This document shows, piece after piece, positions 24,801 to 36,800 of a DNA stretch of 64,000 nt (the stretch's first letter is position 1; each line of letters begins with the position of its first letter). The notes beneath the pieces are model-generated. The model ran no database searches. It was not told where the DNA came from and worked only from the letters and a program-made list of their open reading frames with translations. This DNA comes from Apricaphanius iberus (Eukaryota > Chordata > Actinopteri > Cyprinodontiformes > Aphaniidae). The translations under genes and the position numbers were made by a program. Where the stretch lies: assembly GCA_028564705.1 (NCBI GenBank), contig JAPXFQ010002912.1, positions 124,001-188,000 of the forward strand, in the 5' to 3' direction.

Positions 24801-27800
24801 AATCAAGGATAAAACCCCGTCTGTTTAGACCTGTCTTTGAGTAACGTGCTAGTATAATTTTGTGTGATATTTATTACAGGTCCTTTATTGCAGTTTTTGT
24901 TGTTTTCTCTAATATTGTAATTCACTTAATTGCTGTTTCACATTCTCTGATATTTTACCTTTTTTGCTTTACCTAAATTACTGTTTTTATTTTCCATTCT
25001 TGTATCTTTATTTAGGTTGGGTTTCTTTCTTTACCACCAAATCGTATAACACCTTGAATTATCTTGTTGTTGAAAGTGTGATATACAAAGAAAATTGCCT
25101 TGCCACCACAAACGTCATTGTATTTCATTTTAATGTTGTAATATACATCAACAGAAAAAAGTGCACACTTGTCAAGAATTAAAAATAAGGTTCTAAAAGA
25201 TATTTAGCATTAATATTCAGCACGCCCGAGTCAAATCTCTGTAGAGAAACCTATATCTGCCAGTCAGCAGAGCTTTTTGAAAATGTTCTCTGGAAAATAA
25301 CTCAAGCTCAGTTCAAATTACCTTCAGTTAATTTTTTTGTGCCTATATTTTAAAGTCTTTTTTTAATAGAAAAATGTACTAAAATGTTTCTTGTTCTTTG
25401 TTTCTCACACTAATCAGAAACAGAAAACTTTGAGCGCAAAACAGTAAACTCTTATTTTAAGGCGCCTTCTGTAACTTTGCAGATTATCTGCCCTCTATCG
25501 CCTCCTCTAGGCTTGCTGCATAACGTTGCTCTCGTAAAACCAAATCTGAAGAGGTCAGTGTACAAGCTCGCACGCAAATAACACGAAACATCAAACTAAC
25601 GGCGTGTCAGTTGGTAAATTCTCAAACAGTTTTTCTGGCACTGTACAACACCATCATGCCCGACGAAACACAATAACCCTGGAACGAGCATTAATCACTT
25701 ACCAGTCCAGTAGCGACGCGGCTAGTTTACCATCTGTAGTACATTTCTCCAGCAAGGAAAAGCCGGACCAGTCTTGACTCTTGTCTTGTCTGCCATGATC
25801 TGCCATGGCTCTTTATATTCGTTTGGTAACTTGTGACCTAATGCCGTGAAGCCAAACTTATCCAGTACTTCCAGGTGGCATCCCGTGAGAGAACATTTGT
25901 GTAATGCAGTTTTCAGAAGCGGGACTTTCCCAGGCAGTGACAAAATGAATAAATGCTGATGTGCCACCAAAACATTTAAAAAACTTGTGTTTTCAAGGTG
26001 TAAAAGTTTCAGAGTGCGTCTTCTACAAACCTCTATATTTTTAGAACAAGTATAAGGAATAAAATGTCAATATTTGTATCAATAATTAAAAGGTACATAC
26101 AGGTACATGTAGTGCAAACAAAAGTAAAGAGTATGAAGAGCTGCATACTATTATCTATTCTTTGGTGCAAGAAATATAAAAAAAAACTCTGCTATAAATC
26201 CTGAAATAAAGAATTTTTAGATGCGGAGGAGGAAGGTTGTCGTTTCGAAGATGGTGTATCCTTCGGCTAAACTGATGCGATGAACGAAGAGATGTTTTAT
26301 TAACCCCTTTAGGTCAGTTTATACCTCAGTTTTGACGGAGACAGATTGACGCAACGCCATTATCCATCGACGCAAGGGCTCTCCGTCACCTACGCAACGA
26401 CTGACGGAGTCGGGCCCCATTTTCGAACTATCCATCAACGGAGAGCGTATGCATCTGATTGGTCAGTTCAACAACAGCCAGAGATCGCTTCACCAGAATG
26501 GTGCTCTACTATTGCCGTAATCAGTAGTTAATGCAGCGTTTGGCCACTATGTGCTTTATATTGTAAGGATAATTTATCTAATCTGTTCTTTTGGCGATTT
26601 TGAACAAAAGGATGTGTAGGAAAACATTTATTTCTAGAGTATTCTATGACTTCCATTTACTGTGTAAAAAGCTTTACAGCTTAATCTAAACTTACTTTCT
26701 GTCGTCCACTGCTCCTTGACGGGGAAATGCGTTTATAAGACTAGAAAAAAAAGAAACGACGCTGTGATAGTAGGCAGAGATGCCAAGAAAGTCAGCACCC
26801 CCTGATGTCCTGGTCGAGCAACACTTAAAAAACAATGGAGAGCGAAGAAAAAAAAAACTGAGAACCATAAATGAAAAACGTCTGTCAATACATCTGCGTC
26901 TGAGTGCAAATTTGCGGTTGGAGAAGCATAAACTATGCTTTAACCACTAGGTTGTTGTTTTTTTTTTAAATTGGCATACCTACACTCTGGAAGGCTTTTT
27001 ACAGCTTGTAAAAGGTCTAAAATGTTCAAATTACTCTTATATATTTCGCAGGTCAATGCGGAAACTATTAATGTGAAAGCTGAGTAATTGAGGTTGAAAA
27101 ACAGAAAATATGAAGTCCGCCTGAAAAAAATTCTCATTATACAAGACTTAGCAGCTTGTTTTCATTGTAAAGAAGCAAATAAACATGCAGTCTCTGTTTT
27201 AGTAGATGTGTGCTGTATGTTCTTTGTCAATTGTTTTTTTTATCAGCGCACTGAATGGTGTCGGAGGTCCTCTTGTGATTGTTTTGAGAAACCTGGCACC
27301 TGAATATTTATATTTAAAAAAAGTTTTTGCAGCCATCAGTCTAATTCCAACTCTGTTGTGATAGCTCTGATTTTCTTTGAATAGATAGGTTGCAGAGCCA
27401 AATACTTTGAAGTTGTTAATATGGGTGAACGATTTTTCCTAGTATTTTGTTTTCAGCCATTTATAGACCTGATGAAGGCGACTAAATCACACAAAAAACA
27501 GACTAAAGCATTATGGCCTAAAATGTTTAGCCCAGACACCAAACTTACTTGGTCTGGTGTTGGGAGTCAACAACAGAGCAACTCACATTTGCAGCTTGTT
27601 TCTTAATTTTCCAGGCTTGAGTCCGTAGCCTACTCCTAATCCGATTCAGTAATGGCCGCCCTGGCGCCCGACTGAATATGAGGGAGAGGGGGGTGATGGG
27701 TGAGGCTGGCTTGCAGCAGCATTGGTCTGCTGTGTCCATATATGATATATCCTGCCGATTTGACGTCAAGATGGCAGAGAAACTGCGATCTTGTGTATGA

Positions 27801-30800
27801 ATGCACGTCCACACACGCTGGTTGAGGAAACCATGGGTAAACAAATGCTCCATTGAAATAAATTGGCTTCCTGGCCTGTGAAAAATCATTAGGAAACCAT
27901 ACATGTTTTCATGTGGAAAAGTGAAAGTTTAAGGCATGAGTCATTTAAGAACCTGAAGCAGTTCAGAGACGTCAGCTTTGAGAACTTCGCTCTTCTAATG
28001 GTGCCTTCAGACCGTACGCTTTGTCACCGTCAAGCATCGTTCACAAAGCGACTAGTCGACGCATATACACAGCAGATACATTTTTAAGCTGAAGCTTGCA
28101 AAGCTCGTAGGCCGGTCTTTCTCTGCTGGATGTTTTATACACTAGCGGATGGTGGTTGGCTAGGCAGCGTCGTCGTCTGGCAACGTCACTACAGTGAGAC
28201 GCTCTGATTGGTTGCCTTGCTGCGTCAAAATCGATAGGACCGTCAAAATTTCAGCTACTTGAATTTCTGCGTTGCTGGCATTTGGCGGTTTGAAGCTTAA
28301 AATGCAGGAAAAGCTTTAAAAATGTTTAGCAAAACGGCATATTGAAAACAATGACTTCACCTTCATGTTTTAACTTATCTCTTCATTATATTTATTATTT
28401 TTAGAAAGCTGCTTTGGCTTAGAAATGTTGTTTCCTTTGGGAAGAGAGGGGCGTTGATGAATGCGATTTCCTGTGTCTCTCCACTAAATTTAGAATCAGA
28501 CTCCCTACAAGCTCGATCTGTCTCCACCAGACGTCTCTCTGAGGACATTTTGAACAAGTCCCATCTTCATTTCCCTGAAAGGCCAAGTCCTAGCTCAATC
28601 TGCTAATGCACAGCAAGATAAACAAGGCTTGGCAGGCGAAGTCGTCTTATCTAAACTGACCAGAACAATCTGACATGTGATTAGTAGAGGTGGCCCAAAC
28701 ACTCGACATTGATGGTGTTAAAGATGTACAGTAAGATACCTACAAGGCTCATCTGAAGGATTTGTTGTGTGATGTAAGCCCCTACATTGGATGTCTAACA
28801 CTTCGATAGCCAGCCTTTTGGTAACCAAGGTTTCAGTCAAGGTTTTAGTGTTTGGTTGGTTGTGATGATGATTTCAGTCAATGTCTATTGGAAAGTGGTT
28901 TTAGTTTTCTTAAATTGAGTCACGTTTGTAGGGATTTTTTGTATGTGGGTTGAACAAATAGACTGTATTAAATGATGGACATCACCCGTAGGTTTCTGAA
29001 GACCTGAATTGAAGCTAACCGGGCGATTCTCGCCTTAGCCATCTTGGCTGTCACACACACCTCATCACGTCCATTAAATACAAAAAATTAGCAAACAGAT
29101 GGAGCTTAGAAAGGGGCTGTGAGGGTGGGGGGCGGACGATTGACTCTCAAACTGAGCCGATGTAGCCATGAGCTAATTTAGCTAACCCCGAACTAACCTA
29201 AGCTAATAGAGCTTAGCTGGCGCTTTGATTCAGAAAACGGTGTTAAGTGACTCTGTTCCCCCTCTGCTTTGTATATTCAATAATTTTGTCTAAAAAAAGC
29301 TTAAAGTCTTGTTGGTCCATAACTTTCACCAAAATTATGAGAATTTTTATTAAAACACGTTTTAATTATATCCAAAGATGAAATTTGGTCATTTCAACCC
29401 ATTTTCAATCAACCAGCCTTATCTTAAATGTACAGCAGAAATATGATCGTAGTTATCAAAAAATAGAGAGCTAAAAAGAGCAGAGACTGCAATCCATCTC
29501 TATCCAATAAGTGCACAACTAACATCAGAACATGAAAAAACATGACATTAACTTCTAAAGTGGTTTAAACGTGTTTTATTCTTAACACAAAACCACAATT
29601 TAGAGAACTATATTCAGAACTGTTTCCAAATGAAAATTTACTCATATATTATTTTAGCTTTTGGAGTATTTTTTCTGTGAAGACTTAATCTCCACTAAAC
29701 CAGAAGTGGCATTGGAGAAAAGTGTCCTGTCAGCCTGATAGACAGAAAATACGCCTTTTAAACCCAGTCCTGAAACAGAAGAAACTTCAACAATTACACA
29801 TGTGATGGAGCACAGCCATACAGTTATGAGTCTGCTGCATGCCCCAGACAACAGAAAGAGATGAGCGGAAGATGGGGGAAGGATTAATGGCAGTGTGTTC
29901 ACACCAAAGGCACACCAACAGCGTCAAAACACAAAACAACACCTCTAGTTGGACATTTGAACTTCCCCACTGCATCATGTGTCCAAAGCGAAGTGGACGT
30001 GTGTGAAGCTGGAAATACACAACCGGGACCGCTCACTGGTAGTCAGGTACTGGGTGCCTGATTCGCCTAATCTGAAGCGCGAATCAGACAGAAAAGCGTT
30101 TTTGTGACGAAAATCTGCTTCTGACGTGACACGGGACCCCCTGGCGCACGTCAGTGACTCCATTAAATTTACACTTAAACCTGACGACACGATGCTTCAA
30201 ACGCGTTCGTTGTGAAAGCACTGTGAGGCGTTTGTGGCACGTCAGAAAATATGCGCGTCATTTCTTGACCAGCGTTTTTGGGACAGGAAAGCTCTTAATA
30301 GGTTTGTGGGTGGCTCTTAAAAGAACCGTTGTGGCTGCAAAGGCCCCACTCTCTCCACCGAGTTCACTCTGCCGTGTGTGTAGCTCCCTCCACCGGTGCT
30401 CGCCTGGGTCCTTAGCTCCCTGAACCCCTGCTGGAGCGGTCCCAGCTCTGTGGATGCCAAGCCGAGCACGGTCAGCTCAGAGACCAGACTCCACTGGCAG
30501 CTGCGTAGCTCCTGGAGGGACGGGAGAAGGAGGTAGGGAAAAGGAGGAGGAGGCCAGCCGACAAGTTATGTATTTCCGGCTTCACGTGCGTGAAAATAGC
30601 ATATTTTCACGTAGGGGCGTGTGGCACGTTTTGAGGCTTTTGGTCGGAACACACCGTAACTCTTCTTACTTTTGCAAAGCTGGTTATTTGGCGACATTTG
30701 CTGATTTCCCTTTTATTTCAATCAACGTAAATTGTACCAAAAACATACTAAACTGGGATTTTAAACCCCAAATATATACCAAACCATAATCTTTGTGTTC

Positions 30801-33800
30801 TATGACACCCCTACTACTTGTGTTGAGACAAAAAGAACTTTGGTTAATTTTAGAATTGGGAAATGGAGATTTTCCAACGTTCTCTTGGATATACATTCAG
30901 TCCAACAAACTGACAAAAAGCTGACAAAAAGCCTAAGTTTTTCAGTGGCTGATTAATCCAGTTAGTGTTTATGTAGTTTCATCCTGACACTAAATAAACA
31001 GAGTAAGGGAACCGGGGAGGAACAAAGTGCATCGCTGATGTGTGCTCGGGAACAATAGAGCTTTGTGACACCGAAGATGAAGATCTCAGCCTTTCTAGCC
31101 ACACAATAACAAACACACTGAGCAGTTTCTATGCAGGCTACAGTATGATCAGGCGTACTGTATATTTAACCTGGGGGTGTGTGTTACGAGTGTGACAGGA
31201 AGGAGCTTAGGTGGGTGATAAAGGAAAGAAGAACGATGGCCGAAGGCAGAATGTGTCCTGACTTGTGTTTAAGTCTCAGTGCAGATACACCTTCTCACCT
31301 TTCCCACCCTTCTCTCTTTCCTAGTCCTGAAGCTCACATTTATTTGCAAAGTTTCTGTTTTCTCCCACTCCCCACCTCTTCTTCCCAGGTAGAACTGCCT
31401 CCCTGCGACTCACCACTGGATCAGGATTTGATTCCTCGCCAACTTAATTCACTTCGTCTTAAATAAACCCTATTTATTTTGCATTTTCTATTTTTTTAAC
31501 ATTGCAGTGATTAAAGGTGCAAATAAAACAAGGAAGCAAATCTGTCTATTCTGGGTGGGTTTTTTTTGTTTGTTTTCACAATGATTTTTATCTGGACAAG
31601 AAAAAAAGACTCCATCAGGAATATTGGGTTGCTACTTTCAGCAATTATGCATTTTACAGCCTTCGTGAAATCAGCAGGAAAGCTGAAAAAACACTGAATT
31701 TAGGTTAAGGTAGAAGCACAACCCTCATTGGAGCTCTGTATATTAACACCATGCAAAGTTTGGACAACTCGAAAAAAATCAGACATTTGTCGACTTAGTT
31801 TGTCTTATGATAGCTTTTTCAGTTTTTGTAGTTGCACTTTCAATTGTAACATTTTTTGGTAGATTTTTCCATGTAATCCTCATCTCACTGCCTGAAGTCA
31901 TGCACTCTAGCTTTTAACCCCTGTGAAATATTCAGTAAGTTTTCAAACTGCTTTCATGTCCTCGGTTTACCTAAATCAGCGTGTCTTCCACTGCAGTGGA
32001 ACTTCCAGTTTTATGGCTCCAGAAACTTCTGGCATCTAGGGATCCAAAAGGTTTTAGAAAGAGCTTGTACTTTCCTGTGGAGTGTCATTTGTAAATGTAC
32101 ACAGTCAAAGATTTTAGTTATTTAACCCTAAAAATATACAGGAGTTCATTAGCTTCAAATAAATATATAGCTAGCAAGCTATGCTGGCTAGCTAAACATT
32201 TTGATTGAAACTAAACATTTAGCTGAAAGCTACGTATTTAGCTAATATACAAATTCATTCCCCAATAAGCTTGAGGGACTACTAAAATAAAAGGTGGGTC
32301 TGGCAAACTTTTATAAAAACTGATGGTGAGACTGAAAGTCATGTCATCTCTTTATCAGTTTATTTCTTCCCAGCATGTACAACATTTCTGCTTAAAACGT
32401 AGGATGAGCTGCAAAAAAAAGATGTTATTTTGATGTCTACTTACTCTTATCGGTAAGCCAATTTACATATTAGCTAAATATTTGAATCCAAGTTAAATAT
32501 TTAGTTTTAAGCCACCTAGTCAGTTTAAATTGGAAGCTAAATATTGAGCTTCATACTGAAAATTTTGCTTACTAGCTACCTGTTGCTAACTAAATATTTA
32601 GTTGTTATCAAAATCCCTAACGATGAGCACAAAATTGCGTGCGCTTCAAAATGTTATGTCACAGTGGATTGTCGTGCATTTCTGGGAGATCTGCTAAGAT
32701 TCCGTGAGAAATTCATAACAGGTGCATGGAGCATTATTCAAACCAGGACTTCTGCTTGCTGTCCTGAGATGTCCATATTCTAATATTGTTGAATTGCATG
32801 GTGATCTCTATTAAGTATGTTAACTTATAAGTAAAATATGCTAACACAGACTTCCTGCCAAATTCTGCTGTCTACAGAGCATTTCAGAAATTGAATAAAT
32901 AATTTTAAAATACTTGAGAAATAAATGCAATTTATTCTTTAAAAAAATATATTAAAAACTAGTTTTAGTTTGTGTCTATTGAAGGCTGGAGATTTACAAG
33001 TTAATTGCATTTGACTTTCATATATAATCGGAAATCTTTGAATTTTGTTGTTAAAATGCCATACACGTAATTGTCATTGTGGTATTGTACATCATTATTA
33101 TAGTTTATTAACTGTACACCAGGAAGATTAACAACCACTCCAGGGAAAGCTAATAAAGACACAAATAAACAGTGGTGCATGTTGAGCACGCAGTGAAATT
33201 GATGCACAAGGGGAGATCGCCGTTACGTAAGGTTAATGGTTATTATAGTATTAATTACCATTAGGTTAGAATCTATATGAATGATATTTTTCATTTGTCA
33301 GGTGTCTATACTGGTCTCAGAAGTGTTAAAAATAGACGCTAAACCAGACAGCAGAAACCATTTGATGTCTGAATTATCACACTGCGCCTGGAGCACCTGC
33401 TGATTTAGATTCAACTACCTCATACAATGTGCTGGGATTCCATAGAAAACTTTTAACTGACTGGAATGTTTCTATAATTGTATTGAAAATACTTTTGTTG
33501 TAAAGTGCCCTGAGATTACATTTGTTGTGAATTGGAGCTATATAAATAAAATTGAATTGAATTGAATTCTTCTCCCATGTCTTGTGTCTTCTGACATTTT
33601 TAGCTTGCTAATTCATTATTTTGTTATAAATTGAGACATTTATAAATTAATTTACAACGTAGTGAAAATATGACAGAAAATTTAACTACGGTTTTCTTAT
33701 GACAGGCTAGATAATTCAAATTATTGCCATTCATTGCTGCGTGAATTTACAAATGACACGCATAGTTTCAATGACACAATCCACAATGATGAAGAGGACC

Positions 33801-36800
33801 AGTGGTTCCTTCTTACCAGTGGTGTCTCTGGTATGATAAGCTAAGTTGGTTACATCAACTCAACAGCTAATAGCAAGAACGTATTCTTCTCTGATATGTA
33901 TAATCTGACTCTGATCAATATTAAATTAACTAAATAAAATGGCTACAAGGTATATGTAGTACAGCGGTATGTAAATATTTCAGCCTGGTCTCCTGTAATA
34001 CATACCAACCAGCAGTTTGTGGTTTTAGGTCCTGGGCCGCGTGCTCCTTCTCCAGCTGATCGGTGAGCTGGTCCGAGGTTACCGTGACAACGAAGCATGG
34101 GCGTTACAACTGCTGAACAGCACTCGGATCCACATCCTGCCGACGATGAACCCCGACGGTTTTGATGAAGCGGATACACACTGCGTGTTCAGCCAGGGAA
34201 GGTAAACAACTATTCACACCCCGTTGTACATTTTGTTATGCTGCAAAAAAAAATTGTTTTTTTATTGATATTTTATGTGATAAACTGACACAAATAGTGC
34301 TTTAAATTAAAGGGGAAGTAAAATTATTTGTAGTTCCCATATACATATTTTCCGAGTAAAAGTTGGTAAAGTGTGGCTTGCATCTTTCATTCAGCCCCTC
34401 TGATTATCCTAATATTAAAATAGGTCTGAGTAGACTCACTTTACATTTGCTTAAAGGTGTACTTTTGTGAAATGTTCTACTATGAGCCTTTTAAAAAAAT
34501 TAGCAAATTAATTTCTGTTCTAATTTGAGCACAGACAAACCCGGCGGTTTTATTAGATCCCAGGATGTGTTGCGGAGCTTTTTCTAAACGTTGGCGAAAA
34601 CCTTTGAGGTGTTTTTCACGTGCCTCGTTTAAGGCATCAAATTTTTACAAGTGTGTTATCTTTGGGATTTTTTTCACAGTCTATTGGAACAAATATTTTT
34701 TTCCCTTAACAGGCTGCAGGTAAAAAAGATCCTAAAGATCCAGTTGAATGTGTTTAATTGTGCAAAAATTAAACGCCCCAACTGCTCTGATTAGTAGGAA
34801 ACCACACACACTGATCTACATCAGTCGGTTTGTCGACATAGTTAAAGCCTTTAAGTGTCCAATTATGTATGTTTTGACTTCTTGCTCTGTCCTGTTTATA
34901 GCACACAGCTGCATTTGAGCGTCTTTGTGTTTGTCACAAAGGGGGGATGAAAATCCATTTGTGCGGCCTCATTAAGGCAACTCACCTCAGGAAGCGCTAC
35001 CCGACGGGGGTCTGGGGTAAAACAGACTGTGTGGTCTGTCTGAGGTCACATCTTTCCACACCTTAAAAGGAAATGTTCCCCTTGCATCAACTAGACGTGA
35101 ACAGGAGGGGGTAGTGAGTGTAATTGTTCTCAATTCTTCACTGATTTCTTGTTTCTAATGCTCTGTACAAATAAACCAAAAGCAGAGGTGTTTGAGGTTT
35201 TTTTTTTGTCCGGGATTGGGTTCAGATTTTCACTCCATCTGACTGTGGTTGATGTGTCTGTACCACAAACCTCACTGTATTTTACTGGAATTTTGTGTGC
35301 TTAGTAGGAAAGCTCTGAATTATTAAATGGATTAAGCTAAACAAAGAGAGAGCAAATATAATAAATCATATCAGGTTGAGGTGAGCTCCACATGGAAGGT
35401 GTTGGTGTCAGAATCAACGTCTCAGAACGTGTTAGTTATTCTGCAGGTTAAAAGGAAAATACAGTTTTTATGTTCATTTACTCACCCAGACAAGTTTGGA
35501 GCCACTTGGAGTCCTTCTGATGAAGTTTATATCCATTCCCGATCAGCATATATCCATATAATGGGATTTAAAGGGGCTACTAAAGTGCAAACTCTAAATA
35601 AGGCATTATCTGCCACAAAACTCCTTTATTTCACCAATGTTTTGTTATGAATCACTAGTGCTATTCCCGTGTGAGTTTGGAGTATTTCTGTGGTGCAGAT
35701 TTGTTCTCTGCAGGGGTTTTTACAGGCCTTTAATCCATCTGATTCCAATTTACACTAACCAGCGATTTCAATAACGTTTCAGCCGTGTGCCATTACAGCT
35801 GTAGTCTGAGCAGGTTGCGGAAAAGGAGCCTGTAGAACTGAACTTAGACCTATTGGTCATTTTATTTGTGCAATTTCTGCAGTGGCAAGTTCTGTCTAGC
35901 CGATTGCCGTCATAGAGCCAAGACTGAAAGCCCTGCTTAGACTATAAGTGGCGTGCAGCAGTGACATGATTGAAATTGCATGTTAGTGCGGTTGGATATG
36001 ATCAGCGATGGATATAAACTTCTCCCGAAGGACTCCAAAGTCTCCAAACTTTTCTAATTTAGTAAATGAACGCAATCCATGCTAAAATAAATTCCAGTTA
36101 ACAAAAAAACGATACTTTCCATTTAATCTTCATGCTAGTTGACACTGATGGTCTTCTTTTGGATGTCGCTGATGCAGCATAGGATGTTTTGCAGATATTT
36201 GTTTCTAGCTGCTCCTGTTTAAAAGGACGCTTCCTGTGGACATGGAAAGCAAATCGTGGGAATACATCCATGCTCTCCTTATAGCTGCCCCGGAAGGCCC
36301 CAAATGATGGATGGATGGATGAAAAAAATGAATGGATGGACCCACTTTTTCCATTGTATAATCTTTTGTGAAAAACACAGGATCGCACCTCATTCTCACT
36401 ACAGGCTGACCAAAAGCTCTCTGATGCAGGCTCCACTTTGCGACAAGTTGGGACCATTTGTTTGCGGCTAAGCAAGCAAATGTTTAAATGCTTATCACCT
36501 AAAGAACATTGCCACAGTACGCCCAATTCTCTCTCGGGGACTTTAGTTGTGTTGATTAATTTATTTTTGGTTTGGGAAGGGTGCGGTTTGTGGGGTAATT
36601 TTAACCTGTAAAGCACTTTGAGAAGCTTTGTAGTTGTAAAAGCGCTTTATAAATAAAGTTTGATTGATTGATTGATTAAAATTGATTACTGATTGATACA
36701 TTTGTCTTTTTTAGGTTCAACCATAACGGTGTCGATTTAAATAGGGGATTTCCTGATGCTTTTGCTGGTCTCAGAAAGCAACAGGAGCTGAATGAGGAGC

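Larger units (their letters stand above)
20613..34028 (+). other. cpm intron 2, repeat-expanded (13.4 kb)
   Basis: The largest intron of the gene, accounting for about half of its coding span. It holds Tc1-like fragments (21360-21520 and 23655-23735), an L2-type LINE with a nested LINE tail (23740-24860), a GACG-rich repeat (about 26330-26590), Harbinger-like elements (28000-28260 and 29891-30656) and an L2 tail (33425-33569). Several stretches (22000-23600, 30700-33400) show no recognised feature apart from low-complexity TAGCTAAATATTTAGCT-like text around 32150-32610. A 182-codon open frame at 22684-23232 shows no domain. Confidence 0.7.

Noticed and set aside
27545..27904. 119-codon minus-strand open frame
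   Set aside because: No domain or conserved motif seen, short, and with overlapping frames on the other strand.
33943..34179. Minus-strand open frame over cpm exon 3
   Set aside because: Shadow of the real coding exon on the opposite strand.
36098..36616. 172-codon minus-strand open frame in cpm intron 3
   Set aside because: Overlaps the edge of a repeat and a LINE tail, has no family motif, and contains a microsatellite-derived stretch.
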